Below are positions 34,369-43,923 of a stretch of DNA of 64,000 bases, one piece after another. A program made the position numbers and the translations under genes. The DNA comes from Desulfosarcina sp. BuS5 (GTDB lineage: Bacteria > Desulfobacterota > Desulfobacteria > Desulfobacterales > BuS5), in the NCBI RefSeq assembly GCF_028752835.1, contig NZ_CP087952.1:2974501-3038500 (forward strand). The letters are read 5' to 3'. Every line of letters starts with the position of its first letter. The stretch's first letter is position 1. The notes under the pieces are model-generated. The model searched no databases and had not been told where the DNA came from. It worked only from the letters and a program-made list of their open reading frames with translations.

Positions 34369-35745
34369 CTACAACCCGTATTTCTCTATCTTCCTGTATA
34401 CTGTTGTAGTATTTATTCCAAGAAGCCTGGCAGCCTTTGTACGGTTGCCGCCGGTAATATTCAATATATGCCCTATATGTTCTTTTTCCAGTTCGGCAAG
34501 AGTAAGCACTTTATCATTAACCCGTTTAAAAGGTTTCATATCAGATGCCAGGCTTCCGGCTGAAGATAGAGTCAATGAATCACTTTTTTCAAGCAGCACC
34601 GCTCCCGCTATAATGTTTTCGAGTTCCCTTACATTTCCTGGAAACTGGTATTCAATCAGAGCTTCCGCCAAATCTTTGGCAATTGAATCGATCTTCTTAT
34701 TATTTTTTTCCGCATAAATCTTGAGAAAGTGTTGAGCTAAAGGAATAATATCGTTTTTTCTATCCTTTAAATGAGGAATTTTTATATTGTACATGTTAAG
34801 TCGGTAGAAGAGATCTGCACGAAAATTACCCTTTTTGATTTCTTTATCTATATCCCTGTTGGTGGCTGATAATATACGTACATCCACATTTCTTACTTCA
34901 GTGCTTCCCAAACGGTATAACTCCTGTTCCTCAATTACCCTGAGGAGTTTTCCCTGGAGAGAGAGATCGAGTTCGGCAATTTCATCCAGAAAAAGTGTTC
35001 CGCAGTCAGCCTGTTCAAAAAATCCTTTTTTTTCAACCATAGCATCTGTATAAGCGCCTTTAGCATGGCCGAAGAATTCATCTTCAAAAAGTGCTTTACT
35101 AAAGGCCGCCATATTGACGGCCAGAAAAGGGGCCTGCTTACGATTGCTCAATTTATGAATTACACGCGCCACCATCTCCTTGCCTGTTCCGGATTCACCT
35201 GTAATCACAACGCTGTAATCCGTGGCGGCAACAGCCTCTACCTGGCGGAAGACAAGGGCCATAGCCTCATCTTCAGCAATAATCTCTTTAAATGCCTTTG
35301 GATTATCCAGATCCGAAAAGAGCTGTTTTCTCTCATAGAGTGACAAACCGAATCTTAGATTGTATCTTTCCATGGCACGATTAATTACTATTGCAAGCTG
35401 TTCTGTGTTAAGCGGCTTGACAAGATAATCATAAGCCCCCTTTCTCATGGCCTCGACAGTGGAAGCAACATCATCTACGGCGGTAACTATTACGCACGCA
35501 GTTTCCGGAAACTCTTTTTTTATTTGCTGTAGAAGATCCATCCCGGAAAGATGCGGCATCATCAAATCGAGCAGCACAACAGGGAAACGGTGCTTACCCA
35601 GCAGATCAATAACAAGCCTGGAATCGGAGAGAAGCGCCGGTTCAGGCATCCCCAGACTGACAATGGAGGCTTTGATGCTTAAAAGAAGGCCTGGGTCGTC
35701 ATCGACAACCAGTAGTTGCGGGTTATTATCAGGTATTGACTCCAT
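34369..35745 (-). CDS. Sigma-54-type response regulator, atypical GAYTDA
   Basis: 458 residues: REC (1-125; Asp in VVLLDLMMPHLSG, Lys in YLVKPL), AAA+ ATPase (about 150-380; Walker A GESGTGKEM, Walker B GTLFLDEIAEL, NVRELENII) and a C-terminal Fis-type helix-turn-helix (NRTKAARLLGINTTTVYRKI). The loop that touches sigma-54 reads GAYTDA instead of GAFTGA, so either it works with altered contact or does not activate sigma-54 at all. It is followed, on the same strand, by its probable kinase gene region at 35822-37048 upstream. Confidence 0.92.
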   Translation of the reverse strand: MESIPDNNPQLLVVDDDPGLLLSIKASIVSLGMPEPALLSDSRLVIDLLGKHRFPVVLLDLMMPHLSGMDLLQQIKKEFPETACVIVTAVDDVASTVEAMRKGAYDYLVKPLNTEQLAIVINRAMERYNLRFGLSLYERKQLFSDLDNPKAFKEIIAEDEAMALVFRQVEAVAATDYSVVITGESGTGKEMVARVIHKLSNRKQAPFLAVNMAAFSKALFEDEFFGHAKGAYTDAMVEKKGFFEQADCGTLFLDEIAELDLSLQGKLLRVIEEQELYRLGSTEVRNVDVRILSATNRDIDKEIKKGNFRADLFYRLNMYNIKIPHLKDRKNDIIPLAQHFLKIYAEKNNKKIDSIAKDLAEALIEYQFPGNVRELENIIAGAVLLEKSDSLTLSSAGSLASDMKPFKRVNDKVLTLAELEKEHIGHILNITGGNRTKAARLLGINTTTVYRKIEKYGL

Positions 35746-35754
35746 ATATTACGG

Positions 35755-35800
35755 CCTATCTATAGGTGTTTAGATAAATAATTTCAATGCGTTATATTAT
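35755..35800 (-). repeat. TA-type MITE remnant (one half)
   Basis: CTATAGGTGTTTAGATAAATAATTTC then AATGCGTTAT matches the left half of the MITE family with several changes; no right end follows. It lies between the two signalling genes. Confidence 0.55.
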
Positions 35801-35821
35801 AATTTTTCATGTTTATCCGGT

Positions 35822-37048
35822 TCAGGAATTAACCAGATAATCCACCTCTTGAAGGAATTTTTGTATTTTAAAAGGTTTGCAATGAATATTGGCAAAGCCT
35901 AATCTAAAGACCTGATCGAGTTTAGGATGATCCCGGTTTCCTGTTGTAATCATTACCTTGAGATCAGCAAGCGCAGGATCCTTTTTTATGGCACGGCAAA
36001 CTCCAAGCCCGTCCATTTCCGGCATAAAAATATCGAGTATAAGCAGATCAGGCCGGTATGTTCCAAGTTTTATACAGGCTTCCAGGCCATTATGAGCATC
36101 ATCCACGAAATAAGAACGTTGATTGGTAAGGGCATCTCTTAACATATTCCGAATCATTTCATCGTCATCTACAATGAGAATTCTGGCGGCTTTTTCTTTT
36201 ATTTTTGTCGGCAAGCAGATTGTAAAAATAGTTCCTTCTCCCTGCTCGCTCTGAAAGGTTATCTCACCGCCATGGGCCTTCACAAAACTGTGGGATATAG
36301 AAAGTCCGAGGCCGGTGCCTCCTTTCATTTGCTTGTCTGTGACAAAAGGATCAAAAATTTTATTGGAAATGGATGGAGATACGCCTATACCGTTATCAGA
36401 TATCTTGATATAAACCCGTCCGTCCTTGTGCTGAACCCCGGTTGAAATCTTGATAAGGCCGGGTATATTCTTATAGCTTATAGCCTGTACTGCGTTTAAA
36501 AGTATATTCAGGACGACCTGTTCAATATGCCCCGAATCTCCTTCTATTAAAGGAAGAGCAGGGGATAGGTTCTGTTCTATATCAATACGAAAATCGTTTA
36601 TACTAGTTTGGGCAAATTTTATGGCATTAATAACGGCAGTATTAATCTGGATAGGCTTTTTATCGAAAATATAGGACTGTCTGGCAAATTTCTTCAGATC
36701 ATTGACAATGTTGGCTACCCTCTTGGCCGCCATGTTAACATCGGAAATAAGCTGAATTAAATGATCCTTGAGAAAAGCATATTGCAAACCACCATATTTA
36801 CGGTAAGGTTCTTTATCTGCAACCTCCTTCAAAACAGGCAGAAAATCTATCCATATTTTCTCAAAGAGGGGCATGTTAAATATAATAAGATTAATCGGAT
36901 TATTAATCTCATGCGCCATCCCCGCCACCAGAGTCCCAAGAGACTCCATTTTACTTGCCTCTCGGAGTTCTTCTTGACTTTTAAGAAGCGCCTCTTCCGC
37001 GCATTTACGTGCGGCAATCTCACGGTTCAAATCTATGTTTGTTTCCAT
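35822..37048 (-). CDS. Histidine kinase with C-terminal REC domain
   Basis: 408 residues. A short N-terminal coiled coil (AEEALLKSQEELREASKM) leads to HisKA with His in GTLVAGMAHEINNPIN, HATPase_c (VVLNILLNAVQAI; DNGIGVSP; GGTGLGLSISHSFV) and a REC domain (ILIVDDDEMIRNML; Asp in LLILDIFMPEMDG). No membrane segment, so a soluble hybrid kinase. It is 76 bases upstream of the sigma-54-type regulator gene on the same strand; they probably form one pathway. Confidence 0.92.
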   Translation of the reverse strand: METNIDLNREIAARKCAEEALLKSQEELREASKMESLGTLVAGMAHEINNPINLIIFNMPLFEKIWIDFLPVLKEVADKEPYRKYGGLQYAFLKDHLIQLISDVNMAAKRVANIVNDLKKFARQSYIFDKKPIQINTAVINAIKFAQTSINDFRIDIEQNLSPALPLIEGDSGHIEQVVLNILLNAVQAISYKNIPGLIKISTGVQHKDGRVYIKISDNGIGVSPSISNKIFDPFVTDKQMKGGTGLGLSISHSFVKAHGGEITFQSEQGEGTIFTICLPTKIKEKAARILIVDDDEMIRNMLRDALTNQRSYFVDDAHNGLEACIKLGTYRPDLLILDIFMPEMDGLGVCRAIKKDPALADLKVMITTGNRDHPKLDQVFRLGFANIHCKPFKIQKFLQEVDYLVNS

Positions 37049-37359
37049 AAGTTATTTAATCAGCCATCACTTAACAGCTAAAACACATTTTTATAACACC
37101 TGCCATATTTTTGACAAACCGTCAATATTCCTGCTCGGAATATATAATTTTTTTTAAATTAATTCGCAATTTTGATCTTTGGTTGAGCTAATTTCATATA
37201 AAATCATTCATAATGAACATTATTTTTTTAATGGAAATATCAAAATCAAGGGCTTTTGATCACTCCTTAAATATATATTGGCTCAAAATATGCATTACCT
37301 CGTTAAAAATAAAACAACCAAATCTGTTTTAAAAAAATTCCAAACCCCTTTGAATAAAA
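37049..37359. other. Divergent intergenic region
   Basis: 311 bases between the divergent kinase and HD-GYP genes, AT-rich. I see no repeat, RNA or clear sigma-54 element; the promoters of both genes presumably lie here. Confidence 0.4.
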
Positions 37360-38535
37360 ATGAATATACTGGTTATCGATGACAACCCGGCAACTCTGCG
37401 TCAGCATAAGCTCAATATAAAAAACTGGGGGCACAATGTATCTTCAAGCGATAATTGGTTGCAAGCATGCTCAATGCTTGAATCCACAACAATAGACATT
37501 ATCATATGCGACTTAGAGATGCCGGAAATGGACAGCCTCGACTTTGGCAGAATGATTCGCTCAAAAGATTTTAATCAATATATTTACTTCATCATTATAA
37601 GCCACGGGAATAATCATGAGGCAATTATTCAGGCTACAGAAGCAGGCGCAGATGATTATCTTGTCAAGCCTGTCTGCTACGATGAACTACGGTCACGCAT
37701 AGATATAGGCTCCCGAATCGTAAATTTTGAAAAAGAAGCTATCTGTAAAGATGAGGAGCTTGAAAAAAATTACTACCAAACCTTGCGAACATTTACAAGC
37801 CTTATTGAGGTGTTTAGCAAAGATCTGGGCGGACACTGTCGAAGAGTCGCAGGACTTTCTTTAATACTTGCAACAAAATATACTAAAATACCGATGGAGG
37901 AATATCGGGTAATTGAGGCCGCCGCCCTGCTCCACGATATAGGTATGATTGGTCTTCCAAATAAAATTTTTTCAAGCAAAAGAACCGAATTAAAAGGCGA
38001 AGAAAAAAATCAGTACCTTTCACATCCGGAGCGGGGAGAGCTCATTCTGCAAGAAATTGAATTCCTGCATCCTGCGGCAAAGATTGTAAGAGCCCATCAC
38101 GAACAGTATAATGGGAAAGGTTTTCCTGATGGTCTCCAGGGAGATGAACTTCCTCTTCATGCTCAGATTGTATCTGCCGCATCCATATATGATAATATTG
38201 TAAACAGGGGAGCTATCAGTCTTGGAGATATTCCCGGCATGCTTCACAGGCTGAGCAGTTATCAGCTTGATCCGGAGATAGTAAATTATCTTCTTGAAAT
38301 CAATATGGAGAATATTCAGGAGGAAAACAGAAAGGATTACCTGGAAATCAGCCTGGATGATTTAAAAAAAGGGATGGTGCTTACCCGGGATGTGCGCATG
38401 AAAACCGGGGCCATCATAATGCCGGCAAATACGGAACTTACTCTTTATAACATTGAAAAACTCCAGACATATCGTGCTTTGAAGCATTTTGAACAGAATG
38501 TTTTTATTCTCAAGAGCGGCCTGCGGCCTGTATGA
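37360..38535 (+). CDS. Response regulator with HD-GYP domain
   Basis: 391 residues: REC (1-125; Asp in IIICDLEMPEMDS, Lys in YLVKPV), then HD-GYP (about 140-300) with GGHCRRVAGLS, AALLHDIGMIGLP, LSHPERGELIL and HHEQYNGKGFPDGL. GYP is changed to GFP at the signature, a change also seen in working members. The C-terminal 70 residues (LDDLKKGMVLTRDVRMKTGAIIMPANTELT) are the tail common in this architecture. Predicted to hydrolyse c-di-GMP, opposing the GGDEF protein nearby. It precedes motA by 53 bases. Confidence 0.9.
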   Translation: MNILVIDDNPATLRQHKLNIKNWGHNVSSSDNWLQACSMLESTTIDIIICDLEMPEMDSLDFGRMIRSKDFNQYIYFIIISHGNNHEAIIQATEAGADDYLVKPVCYDELRSRIDIGSRIVNFEKEAICKDEELEKNYYQTLRTFTSLIEVFSKDLGGHCRRVAGLSLILATKYTKIPMEEYRVIEAAALLHDIGMIGLPNKIFSSKRTELKGEEKNQYLSHPERGELILQEIEFLHPAAKIVRAHHEQYNGKGFPDGLQGDELPLHAQIVSAASIYDNIVNRGAISLGDIPGMLHRLSSYQLDPEIVNYLLEINMENIQEENRKDYLEISLDDLKKGMVLTRDVRMKTGAIIMPANTELTLYNIEKLQTYRALKHFEQNVFILKSGLRPV

Positions 38536-38588
38536 GTGCTTCGCTTGAGGATGATATAAGCAGCGTATAAAATTTATTAAGGATTTAT

Positions 38589-39374
38589 ATGGATATTGCA
38601 ACAGTTATAGGTCTCCTGGGAGGAGCTGGTTTAGTCCTTTCAGCAATCATTCTGGGCGGCAGCGCCGGTATTTTTATTAATGTGCCGGGACTGCTGATCG
38701 TTGTGGGGGGAAGTATTGCAACTGCTTTTATGAAATTCACAATGGCTGAAGTTATTGGTTCGATTAAAGTTGCCATGAAAGCTTTTTTAATAAAAGTTGA
38801 TTCGCCCGATAAAATAATTTCAGATATGGTCTCCTATACCAGAATAGCAAAAAAAGAAGGATTAATAGCCCTGGAAAAAGAAAAACCGGAGGATAATTTC
38901 GCAGCCAAGGCCCTTGCATACCTTTCCGACGGATATGATGAAGGCTTAATATCAGACATGCTTAACAAGGATATCCGCTTGACTGTGCAGCGTCATACCC
39001 TGGGACAGAATTTTTTTAAGGGCATCGGAGCAACAGCGCCGGCCTTTGGCATGATTGGAACCCTGATAGGGCTCGTTCAGATGCTGTCAAATATGTCGGA
39101 TCCTTCCAGCATCGGCCCCTCAATGGCGGTTGCTCTTCTTACAACTCTTTATGGAGCAGTTATCGCAAACCTTGTTTGTATCCCCATAGCTGAAAAATTA
39201 AAATTCAGATGCGATGAAGAACAGGTCTATAAAAACATTATTGTTGAAGGCGCCGTGGCGATTACACGCGGCATAGCCCCTATGGTGCTGGAAGAATCTT
39301 TAAGGATATTCCTTTCTCCCAAAAAACGTGAACAAACTTTAACTGATAAGGATGGTGATTCCAGTGGGCAGTGA
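38589..39374 (+). CDS. motA: Flagellar motor stator protein MotA
   Basis: 261 residues with four membrane segments (about 4-24, 32-50, 148-170, 180-203). Conserved blocks: GGSAGIFINVPGLLIVVGGSIATAF, GIGATAPAFGMIGTLIGLVQML and MAVALLTTLYGAVIANLVCIPIAEKL, with Arg and Glu residues in the cytoplasmic loop. PomA/MotA type. Forms the ion channel with MotB and drives rotation. Overlaps motB by 23 bases. Confidence 0.96.
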   Translation: MDIATVIGLLGGAGLVLSAIILGGSAGIFINVPGLLIVVGGSIATAFMKFTMAEVIGSIKVAMKAFLIKVDSPDKIISDMVSYTRIAKKEGLIALEKEKPEDNFAAKALAYLSDGYDEGLISDMLNKDIRLTVQRHTLGQNFFKGIGATAPAFGMIGTLIGLVQMLSNMSDPSSIGPSMAVALLTTLYGAVIANLVCIPIAEKLKFRCDEEQVYKNIIVEGAVAITRGIAPMVLEESLRIFLSPKKREQTLTDKDGDSSGQ

Positions 39375-40122
39375 TCCTAATGTACCGGAAAAACCTGTTG
39401 AAGAAGGCGCGCCCGACTGGGTTGTAACATTCGGCGATCTTATGAGCCTGCTGCTCTGTTTTTTTGTGCTCCTGCTATCATTTTCAGAAACAGACAAAGC
39501 TGTTTATAAAGAAGTTGCAGGTTCCATGGCAAAGGCATTTGGCATTCAGCGCAAAGAGAGGGTGATGGACAATCCTATGGGTATGAAAATAATCGCCAGG
39601 GATTTTGACCAGACGATCCTTTCCCCTTTTCAAAGAGAGGAGGTTATTGCCACACAGTTGAAAGAAGAAATAGGCGAAGAGCTGAAAAAAGGTTATCATA
39701 CCGATATCCAGGATATAAAAGATCTTATAAAAGTAGAGACAGGAGAAAACAGCGTAACCATCAGAATGATGGGAGAAAGCACCTTTAATTCCGGCAAGGC
39801 TTATGTCCGGCCGGAAATAGTGAAAATGCTGCAAAAAATCGCATCTGTTCTTAAAAAAACAGAAGGCGATATAATAATTGCAGGACATACCGATAATGTC
39901 CCTATCAAAAGCGGACCTTATAAATCCAATCTCGCCCTTTCCATGGCCCGCGCGGCCTCGGTCGCCGAAATCCTCCTCAACCAGGCACATGTCCAACCTG
40001 AACGTATTTCAACAATGGGTTTCGGAGAGTACCGCCCACGGGAGAGCAATGACATTCCTGAAGGCAGGAAAAGAAACCGGCGGGTTGAAATAACCCTTAA
40101 ACTGAAGAAATCCCAAATTTAA
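39352..40122 (+). CDS. motB: Flagellar motor stator protein MotB
   Basis: 256 residues: cytoplasmic start, one membrane helix with the channel Asp (PDWVVTFGDLMSLLLCFFVLLLSF, Asp32 in the TFGDLM motif), plug/linker, and a C-terminal OmpA-like peptidoglycan-binding domain (IIIAGHTDNVPI ... NLALSMARAASVAEIL ... GFGEYRPRESN ... RKRNRRVEI). Completes the stator with MotA. No further gene follows in the operon for 290 bases. Confidence 0.96.
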   Translation: MVIPVGSDPNVPEKPVEEGAPDWVVTFGDLMSLLLCFFVLLLSFSETDKAVYKEVAGSMAKAFGIQRKERVMDNPMGMKIIARDFDQTILSPFQREEVIATQLKEEIGEELKKGYHTDIQDIKDLIKVETGENSVTIRMMGESTFNSGKAYVRPEIVKMLQKIASVLKKTEGDIIIAGHTDNVPIKSGPYKSNLALSMARAASVAEILLNQAHVQPERISTMGFGEYRPRESNDIPEGRKRNRRVEITLKLKKSQI

Positions 40123-40411
40123 CAAAAATCGGCATCCTTCGGTAGAGACAAGGCATGCCTTATCTTTGTATAATTTTAAAAAATACTCAAATCAAGGCAG
40201 TGAATTATTTGCAAGAACTTTTTGCATATTAACCCGATCCCCTGAACCGGGTTAGCATACTACCATTTCCCACCACATATAATTTACAAATCGCAAAGAT
40301 TGCTTTGCAATCTGCGAATCAACCTTTATCAAATCTGATTTGACACCATAAATTTTTATAGTTAAAATAGCGCCTAAAGCAATTAAAACAATGGGGGGGG
40401 GGGAGGCAATT
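40123..40411. other. Intergenic region with palindrome and G11 tract
   Basis: Contains GTAGAGACAAGGCATGCCTTATC at about 40142-40164, a palindrome found again at 61013 and 62704. At 40393-40403 there is a run of eleven G just ahead of the hicB-like gene. No gene seen. Confidence 0.5.
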
Positions 40412-40648
40412 ATGGTTAATTATACCGCCAAATATACAAAAATTGATGCCGGTTATATGGGACAACTGATCGATTGGCCGGAAGTCATAACCGAAGGTAA
40501 AAATCTCGAAGAATGTCGCACTATGCTTAAAGACGTACTTTGTGAAATGGTTCTTGCTTATAATGATCTTGGGAAAAAAATTCCGATTGGAAATGCTTTA
40601 ATTGAGCAGGTGCCGGTTGAGGTTGAATATGTCAATCAAACGGCGTGA
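40412..40648 (+). CDS. hicB: HicB-type antitoxin
   Basis: 78 residues from the ATG at 40412 (an upstream ATG at 40391 would read through the G11 tract as MGGGEAI). MVNYTAKYTKIDAGYMGQLIDWPEVITEGKNLEECRTMLKDVL is the HicB fold. The G tract ends GGAGG five bases or so before the ATG, serving as a Shine-Dalgarno site. Overlaps hicA by 20 bases. Confidence 0.85.
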   Translation: MVNYTAKYTKIDAGYMGQLIDWPEVITEGKNLEECRTMLKDVLCEMVLAYNDLGKKIPIGNALIEQVPVEVEYVNQTA

Positions 40649-40817
40649 TCTTATTAGCTATTTTGAAAAAAATAAGTATTATTTGCCAAGAGAAGGAAGC
40701 AACCATTCTATTTACTATAATGGTTCCAAAGCTATTCCTGTAAAAAGACACAGACAGTTTGACAGAATAACAGCAAATGAGCTTTGTAAGCAGGCTGGGT
40801 TAAAGCCCAGGTTTTGA
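40629..40817 (+). CDS. hicA: HicA-type toxin
   Basis: 62 residues starting MSIKRRDLISYFEKNKYY. The catalytic His is in LPREGSNHSIYYN, and the ending PVKRHRQFDRITANELCKQAGL is typical of HicA. mRNA interferase. It differs from the HicA at 27813, being of the shorter KRRDLI subgroup. A hairpin at 40874-40912 follows. Confidence 0.88.
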   Translation: MSIKRRDLISYFEKNKYYLPREGSNHSIYYNGSKAIPVKRHRQFDRITANELCKQAGLKPRF

Positions 40818-40846
40818 TTTTTCTTCACTCCAAAAGAAAACCCTGT

Positions 40847-40912
40847 CAGGAGAGGGCATCCTGACAGGGTCGGAGGTTTGGAATGAAGGAAAGGAGAATT
40901 AAAACTTCATTC
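40847..40912. terminator. Back-to-back terminator hairpins
   Basis: CCCTGTCAGGA and TCCTGACAGGG (40847-40877) form a perfect 11-bp stem followed on the minus strand by TTTTCTTTT, ending the mcp transcript. GGAATGAAG and CTTCATTCC (40875-40912) followed by TTTTACTT serve the plus-strand hicBA transcript. Confidence 0.65.
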
Positions 40913-41014
40913 CTTTTACTTAATAATAAGCAATTATAATGCCAATCAAGCCGCAGTATTCAAAAAAAAATCGGAATAGTGCAGTTTAAACTCATCTGCG
41001 TGTATCTGTGTCCT

Positions 41015-42997
41015 TTAAAAATCGCTGAAATCATCTTTGTCAAAAGGTATTACCTCTTCAGGTTCAGGTCTTTTTAGTTCTTTTACAGGCACTGGCGCTG
41101 CTTTTGCTGCAGATTTTTTTACAGCAACAGAATTTCTTTTCAGCGCTGCATCTCTCCTCTTTGAGGGTGTTGAATTTTCACCGACCATGGCAAGCAGTTC
41201 TCCAACCATAACTTTCATCTGCTCGGCTTGGGCGCTCATCTCTTCAGAAGTGGATGCGGACTCCTCCGCAGTGGCGGCGTTCTGCTGGGTTACCTTGTCC
41301 ATTTCGGTAACAGCAGTATTTATCTGCTCCAGCCCCTGGGACTGTTCATTTGATGCGGCCGATATTTCACCGACAAGTTCGCCTACCTTGGATGATGCTT
41401 CCACAACCCGGACAAAGGCTTCGCTGGTTTCCTCAGCCAAGCCTGATCCTTCCTGGGTTTTGGCAACAGTTCCTTCTATCATCTCCGCCGTATTCTTTGC
41501 GGCTTCCGCAGATCTTAACGCCAGATTCCTCACCTCCTCGGCAACCACCGCAAATCCTGCTCCGGCTTCTCCGGCACGGGCGGCTTCCACAGCCGCGTTA
41601 AGGGCCAGCAGGTTGGTCTGAAAGGCGATTTCATCGATGGTCTTGATTATCTTCTGGGTCTCTTCATTAGCGCTTGAAATTTCCTTCATAGAGCTGGTAA
41701 GTTTTGTCATGGAATCATTTGCCTGCGCCACGGCCTGACCAGCTTCTTTCATAAGATTATCAGCCTGACCGGCATTATCCGCATTCTGCCTGGTCATGGA
41801 AGAGATCTCTTCCAGGGAGGATGAGGTTTCCTCGATTGAAGCGGCCTGCTCGGATGCTCCTTCCGCAAAAGACTGGCTGGAAGCGGAAACCTGCCTGGCT
41901 GAGGAGGCGACCTGCCCGGCCCCTTCATTCATGTTATTCGCGATCATGCCAATGGAAGAGAGCAGGCCTTTGGCAATAAAAAAAGCAATGACCAGGCCGG
42001 CTATCAGCCCAATAATGCCTATTATTGTCACTAAAGTCTTTACCCTTCCTGCCCCCTGCAGCAAAGCCTCCTGGGTTACCATATTCTTTTCCACGGTCTC
42101 TGAAACCTGGTGCATCAGCTTCTGAACCTTTTCGACATTTCTATCTATAACCGTTATTAAAATTTCAGCAGCCTCTTTATGACCCCTGGCAAAATTCCTG
42201 GTGAGATCGCGCATCTCTTTTAAAACTCCGGCTGTTTTTTGAAAGTTCGGCTTAATCTCATTTTTTACTATCGCAACCGGACCGTCATAATCATCATTCG
42301 CCAGGCAAACATTAATCTTCCCGACCGCCTCATGAATAAGCCTGTGAGGCTCTTTTACCTTCTCAACCAGGGATGCAAAAGCAGGATAATCTTTCACAAA
42401 GGCATCCGCCTCGCCTTCATAAAGCCATTTGCCAAGGTCGCACTTTCGATAGTCAGACTCAACGGAAAGCTTTTTCCTGTCTTCAGAGCTGCCATCCAGA
42501 TTAAAAATTTCAGCGGTGACAGTATCAGCCCAAACACGGTGTGCCCTTTCAACTCGATAAAAAAAAGTCAACCATCTGCTTGTATCAAGTTTCTTCATCG
42601 TCTTTGCTATATCAACAGCAGAATGATGAAGCAGTCGATGCGGCTCTTCCATTGCTTTAAGCAGCGGAGCTATGTCCGGCACCAACTCTTCAGCACGTTT
42701 ACGTTCCTCACCAAAAAGCCATTTGCCAAGCCCGCATTTATGATCATTTGTCTGGATCTTCAATTCTTTTGCATCCGGATCATTCATATACGCCGTAAGC
42801 TTCGCCAGCCACTTAAGCTGATTCACCTCTTTCTCGAACATCCCGTTTACGATGTTTCCTCCATTTATCATACTGACGGCATTTTTCACTATGCTGGTTG
42901 CACCGAAAAAACTAGTCAGCCAAATCATTGCGAGTATTATAAGGACAATTCCGAATCCGGCGGCGAGTTTTTTTCCTACTGTAAGATTTTTAAACAT
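41015..42997 (-). CDS. Methyl-accepting chemotaxis protein, two CZB domains
   Basis: 660 residues. Membrane helices at about 8-31 and 321-345. The region between them should be periplasmic and holds two CZB-like zinc-binding domains: about 54-128 (KCGLGKWL ... EPHRLLHHS) and about 150-225 (AHRVW ... KCDLGKWL ... EPHRLIHEA). In the first, Gln60 replaces the first His ligand. The cytoplasmic signalling hairpin contains [20 protein letters not shown] and [13 protein letters not shown]. The C-terminal tail [14 protein letters not shown] lacks the NWETF pentapeptide. It lies next to cheW. Possible ligands are zinc or hypochlorite-type oxidants, from what is known of CZB. Confidence 0.92.
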   Translation of the reverse strand: MFKNLTVGKKLAAGFGIVLIILAMIWLTSFFGATSIVKNAVSMINGGNIVNGMFEKEVNQLKWLAKLTAYMNDPDAKELKIQTNDHKCGLGKWLFGEERKRAEELVPDIAPLLKAMEEPHRLLHHSAVDIAKTMKKLDTSRWLTFFYRVERAHRVWADTVTAEIFNLDGSSEDRKKLSVESDYRKCDLGKWLYEGEADAFVKDYPAFASLVEKVKEPHRLIHEAVGKINVCLANDDYDGPVAIVKNEIKPNFQKTAGVLKEMRDLTRNFARGHKEAAEILITVIDRNVEKVQKLMHQVSETVEKNMVTQEALLQGAGRVKTLVTIIGIIGLIAGLVIAFFIAKGLLSSIGMIANNMNEGAGQVASSARQVSASSQSFAEGASEQAASIEETSSSLEEISSMTRQNADNAGQADNLMKEAGQAVAQANDSMTKLTSSMKEISSANEETQKIIKTIDEIAFQTNLLALNAAVEAARAGEAGAGFAVVAEEVRNLALRSAEAAKNTAEMIEGTVAKTQEGSGLAEETSEAFVRVVEASSKVGELVGEISAASNEQSQGLEQINTAVTEMDKVTQQNAATAEESASTSEEMSAQAEQMKVMVGELLAMVGENSTPSKRRDAALKRNSVAVKKSAAKAAPVPVKELKRPEPEEVIPFDKDDFSDF

Positions 42998-43032
42998 GAC
43001 TTTTCTCCTGTAGTATATTTTTAGTATATTTT

Positions 43033-43545
43033 TTATGCCGCCATTTCAAGCGCAGCTATCTCTTCTTCCCCAAGGACCTTGTTTATATCGAGCAAAATCT
43101 TGACTCCGCCTTCCATCTTGGCCATACCGAGGATATAATCAATGTTGAGTTTTGTTCCAAAGGAGGGAGGGTCCTCGATCTCTTCATTTTTAATATTCAA
43201 AACTTCAGAAACAGAATCGACCACAACTCCCATAAGTATGGTATTGACCGTGCCTTCTATTTCAACTACTATGATACAGGTACGTTCAGTATACTCCATT
43301 GCCTCCATGCCGAACCGCAGCCTGAGATCCACCACCGGGATTACCTTGCCTCTTAGATTAATAACTCCTTTTACAAACCCAGGAGTCTGGGGAACACTAG
43401 TAATGGGCAGCATTCCGATTATCTCTTTAATCTTTAAAATACCGACTCCGTACTCTTCAGCCGATAGTGTGAAGGTAAGATATTTACCCTCCCTGTCAGA
43501 CATGACCTGCACTGCCTGATCAATTACTTCTGTCGTTTCATCCAT
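43033..43545 (-). CDS. cheW: Chemotaxis coupling protein CheW
   Basis: 170 residues from the ATG at 43545, chosen because GGAGGAG lies 7 bases before it; the longer frame to 43659 runs into a palindromic repeat. [52 protein letters not shown] and [11 protein letters not shown] are the CheW SH3-like blocks. Links receptors to CheA. Transcribed toward the mcp gene, 35 bases away. Confidence 0.95.
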   Translation of the reverse strand: MDETTEVIDQAVQVMSDREGKYLTFTLSAEEYGVGILKIKEIIGMLPITSVPQTPGFVKGVINLRGKVIPVVDLRLRFGMEAMEYTERTCIIVVEIEGTVNTILMGVVVDSVSEVLNIKNEEIEDPPSFGTKLNIDYILGMAKMEGGVKILLDINKVLGEEEIAALEMAA

Positions 43546-43631
43546 TTTTGGCTCCTCCATCTTTGATTCTTCCACACTCAACTCCTTTACATTTGAATTT
43601 TTGGGGTATTTAAAAATGTTGGCCGTAATAA

Positions 43632-43790
43632 GGGAACTTACAGGAAATAATCTACGCATCCTGCTTGCCCTTTTGTCCGTCTTCTACGTTGCGGTAACAG
43701 TTGTATAGTTCACTATGCAACTGTTACCACGCCTTGAAGACGAACAAAAAAATCTGCACGATATGCGTAGATTATTTCCTTCCAGTTCCC
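43632..43790. repeat. 159-bp near-perfect palindrome upstream of cheW
   Basis: Outer arms GGGAACT/AGTTCCC. Next arms GGAAATAATCTACGCAT (43643-43659) with ATGCGTAGATTATTTCC (43763-43779), then CGTCTTC/GAAGACG, and an inner hairpin GGTAACAGTTG/CAACTGTTACC. It could be a miniature mobile element or a structured leader. No second copy in the window. Confidence 0.65.
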
Positions 43791-43923
43791 TAAAAACCTT
43801 TCAAAAACTATATCGGCCTGCTGATTCGAAACTTTAGAAAAAAAAGATAAGAAGGGTTGAGAAAATGCGGCTGGGTAACCTGGCACAAATGAAGGATGCC
43901 GGATAATGTATAAAAAAAACCGG

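Noticed and set aside
40123-40390. Small RNA or riboswitch
   Set aside because: Only a generic palindrome and short repeats are visible; no recognisable conserved aptamer.
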